64,000 nucleotides of DNA from Ischnura elegans (taxonomy: Eukaryota; Arthropoda; Insecta; Odonata; Coenagrionidae), in contig NC_060251.1 in the NCBI RefSeq assembly GCF_921293095.1, positions 97,760,566-97,824,565 of the forward strand, written 5' to 3'. Shown in pieces: positions 9,245 to 19,465 of the stretch; positions within the stretch are counted from its first letter, which is position 1, and every line of letters begins with the position of its first letter. The notes beneath the pieces were generated by a model. It had not been told where the DNA came from. It made no database searches and saw nothing but the letters and a program-made list of their open reading frames with translations. Both the position numbers and the translations under genes were made by a program.

Positions 9245-9320
9245 CTCGCTTAGGATTCGAATCCTCCCATAACTTCAGCACAACTACCGCGCATGGAGTA
9301 AACCGACTCGGCTACGGACC
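9245..9320 (-). repeat. tRNA-like or SINE head interrupted by a hAT MITE
   Basis: On the minus strand TAGCCGAGTCGG (A-box-like, 9303-9314) and GGATTCGAATCC (B-box, 9253-9264) stand at tRNA spacing. The hAT MITE at 9321 lies immediately next to the A box, with the target duplication inside it. Confidence 0.55.
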
Positions 9321-9623
9321 CAGGGGCGCAGCTAGGAATTAAGGCTAGGGGGTTTAGGTGCAACTAATACCGTGGTGTGTGGGGGTATGGAATACCCACC
9401 AGGATAAGCGGTAGGTTCGAGATTAATGAATTGCGGAATTTTAAGATAAACGGTTCAAAATGGTGAGTTTTACGGCTTTCTGAGGGATATTTTATTAATC
9501 CTTACACTATTCTATTATTAATATCAATCCAATTAAGTAAAATGGAATAAACTTAAAAATTTCTCTGACTATGAGCTCTGGGGGGGTTTTAACCCCCAAA
9601 CTCCCCCCCTCGCTGCGCCACAG
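9321..9623 (+). mobile_element. hAT-type MITE A, 303 bp
   Basis: Starts CAGGGGCGCAGC and ends GCTGCGCCACAG. Perfect 8-bp target duplication TACGGACC at 9313-9320 and 9624-9631. Related in inverted orientation to the copy at 10709-11015. No coding capacity. Confidence 0.85.
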
Positions 9624-9631
9624 TACGGACC

Positions 9632-10708
9632 CACGTCTTCGCTAGACATAAAAGGTGTGTACAAATATGAATCTAAAGAAAGGAAAAACATGGACCAGTA
9701 GGATGAAAAAAACAATTGCTTTATGTTCCAATCCATGTTTTTACCGATCACCCAGACACATCCGTAAAATGGGGCTTGTGGATGTCTCCCTACCATTGAA
9801 AACGATAGCACAACCGTCCAATGTTATTAACCAAAGATGATCACAAGCAACTTCACTTTCAGGAAACTGTTGACACTAGAAATGGCTAGGACAAGGTGTT
9901 TACTCATATGTGGTAGTAAGAAGTTAGAAACACAAGTAATTCGTTACCTTCTACCGACCCTAGAGCCAGATATTTGAAAACTAACTTGGAGAAGAATATG
10001 CTTTTCCTGAAGACAGGAAATATTCGGCAAGTAACTCATCTTTAACAAAATATACACAAACCTTAAAACTTCACAGATGTAAGCTTCAGAATAGCGCCAA
10101 ATTCCACAATACTAAAGGGAAAAACGCGACACACAACACCACACAATACAGGACACGCTTCAACAAACTCAACCATTTGGTTTCCAACCAAACGACTGTC
10201 GATATAAATCGTATCGCAGGAGCGCAGCTATTGCAGCCTCTCCGATCAGCACCTAGATGAAGTCGCTTAGTCGGAGCGACCACAGCTATTCAACGCAATG
10301 CGAACCCAAAGATCAAAGTTCTAATGGGGAAATATCTAATTGGGAATTCTGATGGGGAATGTCACCAGCGTTTTAAAGTTTATACCATCCGCGAAACTCA
10401 AGTCAGAGTCGGGAACAGATATAAAAATCCCCACAAATCCAAGTAAAAAACAATTTTACTGATATTATTGGAGCTCAACTAGACGGAAGTTACTGAGCAT
10501 TGCTGAGTTCCTAGGTATATCAAGTCCTTCTCAGATGCTATGTAAGCTTGCTCGATCCCTCTTCGGTTGGTCTTTTCAGCCCGGATTTTAAACTGCTCCT
10601 CCGATGCGTACGATATCAAAATTTCAGCATTAATGAATGTGCCCTTGGCACAAAATAAGAATTGGAGAATATCCTATTGAATTTTCAAGAGTATAAGGGA
10701 CTAGTGTA
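9632..10708. other. Non-coding stretch
   Basis: No supported gene. The ORFs at 9569-9840 and the minus ORF at 10086-10283 lack recognised domains. The latter sits in locally GC-richer DNA and may be an unidentified repeat. Confidence 0.35.
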
Positions 10709-11015
10709 CAGTGGCGCAGCGAGGGGGGGTTTTGGGGGATAAACCCCCCCCCCCCCCCCAGAGCTCACAGAAATTTTTAAGTTAAATCTATTTTACTTAA
10801 TTGGATTAATATTGCTTATGGAATAGTCTGAAATTTAATAAAATATCCCTCAGAAGGCCGTAAAAATCACCGTTTTGAACCATTTATCTTAACTTTTTTC
10901 CGGCGGAAGGCCTCCGCATCTTCCGCTAACCCTGGAGGGTATGCAATACCCCAAGCACCCCAGTATTAGTTGCGCCTGATACCCCCCCTAGCCTTGATTC
11001 CTAGCTGCGCCCCTG
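10709..11015 (-). mobile_element. hAT-type MITE B, 307 bp
   Basis: Starts CAGTGGCGCAGCG and ends CTGCGCCCCTG, with perfect 8-bp duplication CTAGTGTA at 10701-10708 and 11016-11023. It is the same family as the element at 9321-9623 in reverse orientation, with a long C homopolymer near 10744. Confidence 0.85.
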
Positions 11016-11023
11016 CTAGTGTA

Positions 11024-11572
11024 TACCTTTCCAATGCAAGTGAAGGAGAAATTGAAGTAAAGGCTGCGAGAGCGTGTGTGTATTGCACACTAAGTTAAAT
11101 ATATAAGGCTAAAATAAATGGACACAGTTTCCCTAAAGCATCAATTTAAACTAATAATAGATGCGTAAAAACTAATCAGCTTAACTTTATTTGATAAATA
11201 ACGGTTCACAGCGGAAATTTTTTTTAACTTAAAAAATAAAAATACTAAGATTGGAACATATTAGCATATACCTAGCAGGATTTTTTATTTGTGCTTCTTA
11301 TTTTTTAATACTGTTGATTTTTTTTTGTTCATTTTTGTGTGCATTCTGACCCTTTTCTATACGTTACATTTTTTGGGGTTATTTTGTTTTTTTTATACAT
11401 CTTTTTTAATTCATTTGTAACGAAACTTTTTGTGAGAGAAACAATGCATGGAGTTGGCGATGAGCTGAAGGCTCAATCACAAAACACTCTCCGTGGTGTG
11501 AAGATGAATAAAATAACCCTTTTCAACAAGAAAATCTTAAAATTAAATCCGAATGAAAGAAAATAGGAGAGA
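11024..11572. other. Non-coding T-rich stretch
   Basis: Low-complexity T-rich sequence. The 75-codon plus ORF at 11339-11566 is compositionally biased and has no recognised domain. Confidence 0.35.
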
Positions 11573-11580
11573 ACTCGCCT

Positions 11581-12108
11581 CAGTGGCGTGGCCAGGAATT
11601 TTGTTTGGGGGGGTCCAAAACCAGGAGGGAAAATTTTTGAAAAACAGGTCACTAAGCAAAGGGTTTTTAACTAATTTTAACAATTTCCATCAGTGGCGTA
11701 GCTAGGGGGGGAGGGTCTGGACCTCCCCTCCCCCAAAATATAAAAACACAATCATTTTCCTTCATGAAAGAAAACAAAATATTGAAAAATCATGAATTAA
11801 GAAAATATTTCTTTAACAAATGAATTTTTTCGATTATGGAAAGTGTTAAAATTAGTTTAAAACCCATTACTTAGTACCCAGTTTTTCAAAAATTTCCCCC
11901 CCTGGTTTTGGACCCCCCCCCCCCCCCGAACGAAATTCCTGGCTGTGCCACCGCTTTTCATAATCGAAAAAAAATACTTAATTTTTCGAAGAAATCTTTT
12001 GTAAATTCATGATTTTTCAAAATTTGGTTTTCCTTTGTGATGCAAAGTAAGTGTGCTTTTATATTTCAGGGGGAGGGGGGACCAAACCCCCCAAACGCTA
12101 AGCCACTG
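11581..12108 (+). mobile_element. hAT-type MITE (outer) interrupted by a related inner copy
   Basis: Starts CAGTGGCGTGGCC and ends GCTAAGCCACTG, flanked by perfect 8-bp duplication ACTCGCCT at 11573-11580 and 12109-12116. Without the inner insertion at 11691-11953 it matches the ~250-bp element at 38691-38941. Confidence 0.85.
11691..11953 (-). mobile_element. hAT-type MITE nested inside the outer copy
   Basis: Starts CAGTGGCGTAGC and ends GGCTGTGCCACCG. Flanking octamers ATTTCCAT (11683-11690) and CTTTTCAT (11954-11961) differ at 2 of 8 positions. The intact relative at 38.7 kb has ..CTTTTCATTAT.. at the equivalent point, confirming the insertion site. Confidence 0.75.
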
Positions 12109-12241
12109 ACTCGCCTCTAACGAGTTCATTTTTTTGTGTCGGTAGCTTCTAAAGCGTTTCTTATAAACTGGGTAGTCCCAGGGATTTTTGCAAGCGTGTT
12201 ATGTGGAAAGATGTCAGGTATGCTGGTTCACATTGTTCATA

Positions 12242-12730
12242 CCCAGTGAGAAATGGGTGGTGGAATCCACGTGGAACCCACGTGGAGAATTAACGTGGAT
12301 ACCACGTGTTTTTGGTCGTGGAATCAACGTGGAACCCACGTGGAAATTTGGTGGAAAAATTAAAACAGCAGTTGGCGCTGTCCTAAAACCATTAAAACCT
12401 CAACCACTCTATATCTAAACCTTCTATATATGTGTCTACGATTTTTCATGTGCTCTCATGGCTGCCTTTCCACGAATTATATAAAAATAGAATGTGCGAT
12501 ACATTTTCACATAACTAGCGTGGTTTCAGGATGATAAATGACGCAATGTCACCAGAGAGTTAAGTTCCACAAATTAGAAATTCTGTTTAACATTTTATGA
12601 TAATCACCACAAATCCACTTGAAATCAACGTGGATTCCACGTGGGTCCAACCACTCAATATCCACCACCACCAAATATCCACCACTCAACGTGGATTCCA
12701 CGTGGGTTCCACCACCCATTTCTCACTGGG
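12242..12730 (-). mobile_element. CACGTG-rich inverted-repeat element, copy 1 (489 bp)
   Basis: Ends are CCCAGTGAGAAATGGGTGG and its reverse complement. Both ends then carry repeated variants of CCACGTGGAACCCACGTGG, giving six CACGTG palindromes. Flanked by TA at 12240-12241 and 12731-12732. The ~250-bp interior is nearly identical to copies at 15411 and 18973 but inverted. No transposase, so non-autonomous. The short ORFs over it are repeat artefacts. Confidence 0.9.
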
Positions 12731-12943
12731 TATAAGCCGCCTTTTCACCATTTACATTGGGCACATTCACATCGGTATGGGAGTGGACTGCAAAACAAAA
12801 ATATAATTTTTTAAAGCTAGCCCATCGAAAATTTTTTGGGAGAATGACCCGAATTCACTTTTCTCCCAAACCATAAAGGACTTTAGAAAATACCAGTGGT
12901 AATTTTGTTTGAGCATTCACTTTTTATACGTAAACGGTTGGTG

Positions 12944-13000
12944 TCCTAACACCCCCTGCCACATGCCTTTTTGGGCGGCTTGCAGGATAATATGTAGATG
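12944..13000 (-). repeat. Interspersed repeat fragment (GTTAGGACACCA family)
   Basis: On the minus strand it reads TCCTGCAAGCCGCC...GGCATGTGGCAGGGGGTG, then TTAGGACACCA. Related copies are at 56660-56725 and 62820-62895. Origin unassigned. Confidence 0.6.
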
Positions 13001-13008
13001 CATATATC

Positions 13009-13309
13009 CGGTGCTGTAGTTGGGGAAAAAATTTAGGCGGTACTCACCAAAATTAGCTAACAGCTGAACATGTATTATACATCCGGCCACAATTGAAATG
13101 TCATACTCCCACTCATATATTAGTTCCAAGTTATACCACGAGATAACTCTGTACAAGTACATAATCATTTTCGATTTTTCTTTCTGAAATCTACTAGACA
13201 ATTAACATTAGGGCTATTTTTTACAGAATTAAAAGGATAGTTTAATCGGTACACTAGTAACCCTTTTGGATTTTAGGGGGTACGCCATACCGGCCCAACT
13301 ACAGCACTG
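13009..13309. mobile_element. hAT-type MITE, 301 bp
   Basis: Ends CGGTGCTGTAGTTGGG and CCCAACTACAGCACTG form a 16-bp inverted repeat with one mismatch. Perfect 8-bp duplication CATATATC at 13001-13008 and 13310-13317. No transposase reading frame. Confidence 0.85.
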
Positions 13310-13394
13310 CATATATCTTGAATGAGTCATCAGCCTTTAGCAGATGTTTTTTGTGTATAAATAACTACTTAAGCGTTAAACTGTTGCCAAACAA

Positions 13395-13475
13395 TTAGAA
13401 CAGCAGGATTTGAACCCAGGCCCACAGGGAGTGAAGCCAACATTCAAGCCACCACACCATCCCAATCCGCCTCCA
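13395..13475 (-). repeat. tRNA-derived SINE head
   Basis: Minus strand: A-box-like TGGTGTGGTGGC (13448-13459) and B-box-like GGGTTCAAATCC (13406-13417). Same family as 8525-8605. Confidence 0.65.
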
Positions 13476-13549
13476 TCCTTGCCCCTCCCCTTCACCTTGC
13501 CTCGGACTCAAAACTGTAACCACACGCCACCGCTGGGTTTGTTTTTTAA

Positions 13550-14451
13550 GAGAGAAATAAAACACAACTTTTAATCCATGAGAAAGGTATTTATTCTGCT
13601 TATTAGCAGTCCGAAACGATACAATAAACATTTCTGGCTAGGAATGCCACTAAAACTGTAGTTCACATTAAAGATGGTTTTTAAGAATGCCATTCTGATT
13701 GTAAAAAAAATAGAAAAATAGGAAATCAATGTTTTTATACTTCTCCCTAACACATTCAATCATGTCCAGCACTACTCTTTGTAATAATCAAAGATGGATG
13801 GAACTTCGTTTCCAGAGTAACTTGGAGCATCAATCAATTTCAGCCCAAGCACCCAAATCACAGTCTATCATAAACATCACTCCTTTTCATCAGTACTTTC
13901 TGAGTATCAAATTTCAAGGATGAAAATACAAATAAGTGTTTTGCTGTAGCCACAGAAAAATACCATTCTCTTCCAGGCAAACAACGAATTTCACAACATG
14001 TTTAACACCAATTATTTGACATCTATTTATAACATCGAACAGAAATTTCATTACAGAAATATAAAATTGAAGCAAAATTAATTCTATGAGAGAAATTAAA
14101 AATGTTTTCTTATTTTTTTATGAAGTGCTCCCATAGCTGGGTGGCCTGATAAGTTTTTTAAAATTAAAAATGAAGAGTATGATACGTTCAACACAAAAAA
14201 TTACAGGAAGAACATGTCAATAGTTGCACATTCATACTCATTAGTTATTTTTTATAGATAAGAACAGATATCTTGTCTTTAAATAACCTGGTTATAGGCC
14301 CACAATTGAGACATTTTTAAAGTTTTCAAATGCATTCTCAAATTAAACTACATGCATATTTTCAAACACTGTGATAGCTCATCCACACAGAAGAAAAATA
14401 CAGAAAATGGCCACTCAAATTCTTTTAGATGAAATCTGATCAAAATTTAAC
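13550..14451. other. Non-coding AT-rich stretch
   Basis: No supported gene. It could be distal 3' flank of the minus-strand gene ending at 22097, but nothing in the sequence proves transcription. Confidence 0.35.
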
Positions 14452-14459
14452 CTTTTCAC

Positions 14460-14792
14460 CATGGTCCTTATATAGGTACTGGTTGCTAATCTCCCGACAT
14501 ATTCCGGCTCAGGAGTGTTGCCTGAGATTCCGCTTTCACCCCTCAAATGCCTCCCCTCAAACACAACTATGGGCACAGTGCGCTGTCACTAGGGGAAATA
14601 TGGAACTAACTGTGCTGTCGAAAGCATATACCGCCGCCGACAGTGCAATTAGTTCCATATTTCCCCTAGTGACAGCGCACTGTGCCCATAGTTGTGTTTG
14701 AGGGGAGGCGTGTGAGGGGTTTGAGGGATAAAAGCAGAATCTCAGGCAACCCTCCCGAGCCGGAGATTAGTAACCAGTATATAAGGGCCATG
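14460..14792. mobile_element. Foldback hAT-like element, 333 bp
   Basis: Arms of about 155-160 bp (14460-14620 and 14638-14792) are near-perfect reverse complements around a 17-nt centre. Flanking octamers CTTTTCAC (14452-14459) and CTTTTCAT (14793-14800) match at 7 of 8 positions, fitting a hAT duplication with CA..TG ends. Almost the whole element would fold into one hairpin. Confidence 0.8.
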
Positions 14793-14800
14793 CTTTTCAT

Positions 14801-15408
14801 TCATGAACTGCTGTTAAGCCTGAGAGCAAAAGAGAAATAGCACTTTGGGTTTGCTGATGTATTTCATATTTCCACGAAATAATTGACACATCTTCAGCAT
14901 CGCACTTCTTAACACCTAAAAGTTCCTAATCAACGGACACAGAACTTACAGTAGCACCTATAATGACTCAGAAAAATTGGCCCACTACTCCTGGCAAGGT
15001 TTTCAATGCATTAGTCAACACAGGCTGAGGTAAATATGAGACCTGCAGGATTATGTAGTTAACATGAAATCAGTCCAAAAGCAACATTTTTAGCTAAATA
15101 ATCTTTAGATTATTAACCTTTTACAAGAAAGGATCATTTATGGATTAAATATTTTTTAAAGATGATAATATAATTAAATAAAACAACATCTGAAGCCAAT
15201 TCATATTTGTCATGAGTAAAAAATGAAAATTAATCAATAGAATTAAAAAAAATGTAAATGCAATAGCACCACTATTAAGAGATTATAAAAATAGTTATCA
15301 ATAAAAAAGAAATTCTCATTTGAGTATTAAGCATTGTAAAAATAGGGTAAATATGAGTACATGCATAAAATGCATCTCAGGAATACTAAATAACAGATCA
15401 TGGATACA
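14801..15408. other. Non-coding AT-rich stretch
   Basis: Nothing recognisable on either strand. Confidence 0.35.
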
Positions 15409-15410
15409 AG

Positions 15411-15910
15411 CCCAGTGAGAAATGGGTGGTGGAATCCACGTGGAACCCACGTGGAATCCACGTTGAGTGGTGGATATTTGGTGGTGGTGGATATTGAGTG
15501 GTTGGACCCACGTGGAATCCACGTTGATTTCAAGTGGATTTGTGGTGATTATCATAAAATGTTAAACAGAATTTCTAATTTGTGGAACTTAACTCTCTGG
15601 TGACATTGCGTCATTTATCATCCTGAAACCACGCTAGTTATGTGAAAATGTATCGCACATTCTATTTTTATATAATTCGTGGAAAGGCATCTATGAGAGC
15701 ACATGAAAAATCGTAGACACATATATAGAAGGTTTAGATATAGAGTGGTTGAGGTTTTAATGGTTTTAGGACAGCACCTACTGCTGTTTTAATTTTTCCA
15801 CCAAATTTCCACGTGGGTTCCACGTTGATTCCACGACCAAAAACACGTGGTATCCACGTTACATTTCCACGTGGGTTCCACGTGGATTCCACCACCCATT
15901 TCTCACTGGG
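15411..15910 (+). mobile_element. CACGTG-rich inverted-repeat element, copy 2 (500 bp)
   Basis: Same CCCAGTGAG...CTCACTGGG ends as copy 1, inverted relative to it. Flanked by AG at 15409-15410 and 15911-15912, so the 2-bp duplication differs between copies. It has a GGTGGTGGATATT stretch inside the left arm. Confidence 0.9.
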
Positions 15911-15912
15911 AG

Positions 15913-18900
15913 GGTGCAGGGCTTGGAGTTAGTCTGCAAACTCAGGATTTTATAGCTATAGGAAAATGGATTTGGTGACCTAATAGGATCCAAAAATACA
16001 GAAACTGGAAAATATATAATTAATATATGGCCTTTTGAACCAAAAAATTACAAAAGAGGTAATGAGCTGTTTATATGTATTTAATGGATGGACACTGGAT
16101 TGTTTCCTATCCCATCAGAGGACTTATGAATATAAATGAATCGAAAAATTTATTCCACCAACAAAAATCAATGTTGACATAGCTATTTAATTTTTTTCAA
16201 CGGCAGAAAGTGAATGGCAAGGAAAAATTAATGGAACATTAAGGTAGATAGGCCCCTTCAGAATCACATATGTTGTAAACTCGTGAGAATATTTTTCAGC
16301 ACTGCGGACAGGAAAAGAATGCATTTTGAGACTTAAACTGATGATGAAATAGGTTGACAAACAATATGAAGGCAGGAAAGAGAGGGTTATTAATTTTTTA
16401 TCACATGCAGTACTAGCTTATCATCAGCAATACAAAAGTTAGACCAAAAATAAACTAAAAACATAGGAAAATTCCTAACTCTGAGCATCTGCACAAGCTT
16501 GCGGTAAAAAATTTATAAATCAATGGAAGATAAAATTAATTTAAAGAATCACACCCTACTGCTACAATCTATGCCTAAATAAAATAGTTAACTTTAATAT
16601 GGCAACAAAAATAGTATTCAAACCATTCTTATAGCAATCAAGGAACAAGAGAGAATAAAGCTTTAGAGTACGACACCTCTCCTCTTCAATCACGTCTTTC
16701 ACTTCAGTCTTTCACGTTTACTTAAAATTAATCATTAACTTGAAAACAAAAAAGTTTTTCTCTGAGGTATAGAGAGAGAAATCTATTTTCTGTAAAAATG
16801 TCAGATCTGCAATAATGGAATTTTAAATAAGATGCTGGCATATACATGTGGATAAAAAAACACATGCACCACACTTCTAAAAGGTTTAGCAAAGCAATGC
16901 CGATTCCAGCACACCTAAAACAATTTTGGCAGTGGCTTCACAAGCATACAAAAAATTAACTTTGGAACTAGAGTCCAAAGTCACTGAATGTGTGAACAAA
17001 TTACAAAATGTCACCTAATACGTGAAAAAATGTAACAAATGCACAAATAAACTTTCAAGAGTTCATGCTCAGAAATCCATTTTTGAAGCCATCCAGTTAG
17101 TGATAACGTCAAGTAAATATTAATCAAAATTAAACATTCCCAGCAGATTTGAGAGATGCAGCAAATGAGAAGAGTATGATTGATTTCTCAATATACAATG
17201 AAGTTAATATCTAAAATTCATAATATTAAATGATGCATTAACTACATTCTATTACCTATCAAAACTGCTATTAAATTAAACAAGACGAAAATTATAAAAA
17301 AAATATAAAATAACCAGAATACATAATACAAAATCACATTTTCAAATGTAATAGCTGCTAACTAACAAAATGTTAATACTGAGGATGATACTATGAATTT
17401 GTCAGATCTTAATTGCCTGATAAAACAAATCACTTCATCACCTCTAAATAGTAAATATAGTACAACCATTCAAATACAATATAAATTCATCTTCCATGGA
17501 TGAAATTGGTTCGACCTAATGGTACACAAAAAAATTAATAATTCATATTGAATTTAAATACATGACATTGTTTCCATAAGGAGGTATTGTTCACAGTACA
17601 TATTTTAACGAAATACACAATATTCATCTTGAATCCCAATAGGCCAGTATTTGGATTTTAGAATTTAATCGCTGTGCCAGATCTAGCATTTTACCCTGGT
17701 AAATATTTTTAAACTCCATCAAAATTACAGAAATTTTCCTCTAACATTATTGATTGCATGAAGAATTACCATTATCTTCTTCCAAGAAAATTTTTCTTCA
17801 GTCAAAATGACCTTTCTATGGATTCAAGATAAATTTACACTACAATTTTAGCAAATGCTTCAAGCCACAATTAAAAGCACCAATGTGAAAGACAGCTCGC
17901 ATCAGAGCTCTTGCTGCAGAATGCTGCCCATAAAAGAATAGGATGAAAGAAAATGGTCAGTGTACGTTCAGTTTCACTCTAATGGCAAAACCTTTTCAAG
18001 CATCAACCCATTCACAAAATTACTAATCAAATATACACAGTGAGTAATTATAATATCATCAAAACATTCAAAGAGGAAATAAAACCACAAATGTGGTCAG
18101 AAAAAATTCTCAACCCTCACATAAATCAGAAAGAGTATTAAAATGAAGACATATTATTCATCAGTGGAATTGTCACTAATGATAACTGTCAAATCTTTCA
18201 TCAAGAATATCCTCAGAGGAAATCAAGAGATCATACGCGATGGCCTAGATCACAAATGAAATGAATCAAAAGAAGTGAACTCTTTGGCATTTGTCCCACA
18301 CCTGACGGAGATCCTGTCATGGGAAACATGCAAGGATTCATCATCAACAAGTATTCCTCCATTAAATGGATCCCATTACATTTGTTTAAACTAATAAAAT
18401 TATCTCAAATACATGAGCGGTGCATTTTCTGATGGTAAAGGAAAAAATTGTGATTAATTTCCCTCAAAATATGAAGTCCAACTTCAGATCCTAAGGCAAC
18501 AACCCTTCATTATTAATCTGAGCTTTTCACAAGTACTTTTGCTTAATACTTATTGCCACATGGATGGCCAATACTGATATTACATGTCATTGTCTCTTTT
18601 CTTCATATTTGTGATTGAGACTCAAGCACAGCCTTGTTAGTTAAAATGTATATCTTTATCTTTTACGGTCAACTACTGTACATTCTCAACCTAATGTAAT
18701 CAAAAATGCTTCTTGAACTCCCTTCCGGGAAATGGTTTGAATAGCACCGATATTTTAAAAAAAGAAACTGCTTTTTTTCCACCATCTTGATGTGTTCTCC
18801 CTGAAATGTGAATACTGACAGAATACAGAAAAAATGTAATACCCAAGAAAAACAGGCTGTTTTTTGAAATGTGAATACTATTACGAAGCATCACCGGTAT

Positions 18901-18970
18901 GATGCCAGAGAAACATTTTTAAATTCAATTCACAATGAAAACATAAAACAATTTTATGTAATTAAGATCA
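15913..18970. other. 3-kb AT-rich non-coding stretch
   Basis: No ORF of note, TIR or SINE. It lies downstream of the minus-strand gene ending at 22097 and could be part of a long 3' UTR or intergenic DNA. A TTTATT (minus AATAAA) occurs near 16149, but such hexamers are common in AT-rich DNA. Confidence 0.35.
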
Positions 18971-18972
18971 GA

Positions 18973-19463
18973 CCCAGTGAGAAATGGGTGGTGGAATCCA
19001 CGTGGAACCCACGAGGAATCCACGTTGAGTGGTGGATATTTGGTGGTAGTGGATATTGAGTGGTTGAACCCACTGATTGATTTCAAGTGGATTTGTGGTG
19101 ATTATCATAAAATGTTAAACAGAATTTCTAATTTGTGGAACTTAACTCTCTGGTGACATTGCGTCATTTATCATCCTGAAACCACGCTAGTTATGTGAAA
19201 ATGTATCGCACATTCTATTTTTATATAATTCGTGGAAAGGCAGCCGTGAGAGCACATGAAAAATCGTAGACACATATATAGAAGGTTTAGATATAGAGTG
19301 GTTGAGGTTTTAATGGTTTTAGGACAGCACCTACTGCTGTTTTAATTTTTCCACCAAATTTCCACGTGGGTTCCACGTTGATTCCACGACCAAAAACACG
19401 TGGTATCCACGTTAATTCTCCACGTGGGTTCCACGTGGATTCCACCACCCATTTCTCACTGGG
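18973..19463 (+). mobile_element. CACGTG-rich inverted-repeat element, copy 3 (491 bp)
   Basis: Same ends and interior orientation as copy 2. Flanked by GA at 18971-18972 and 19464-19465. One left-arm palindrome has decayed (CACGAG in place of CACGTG) and a short segment is missing near 19070, so this copy is older or more diverged. Confidence 0.9.
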
Positions 19464-19465
19464 GA

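Noticed and set aside
12188..12806. ORFs rich in ESTWNPRG-like repeats (also at 15316-15603 and 18871-19059)
   Set aside because: Produced by CCACGTGGAACC-type repeats of the inverted-repeat element, not protein-coding.
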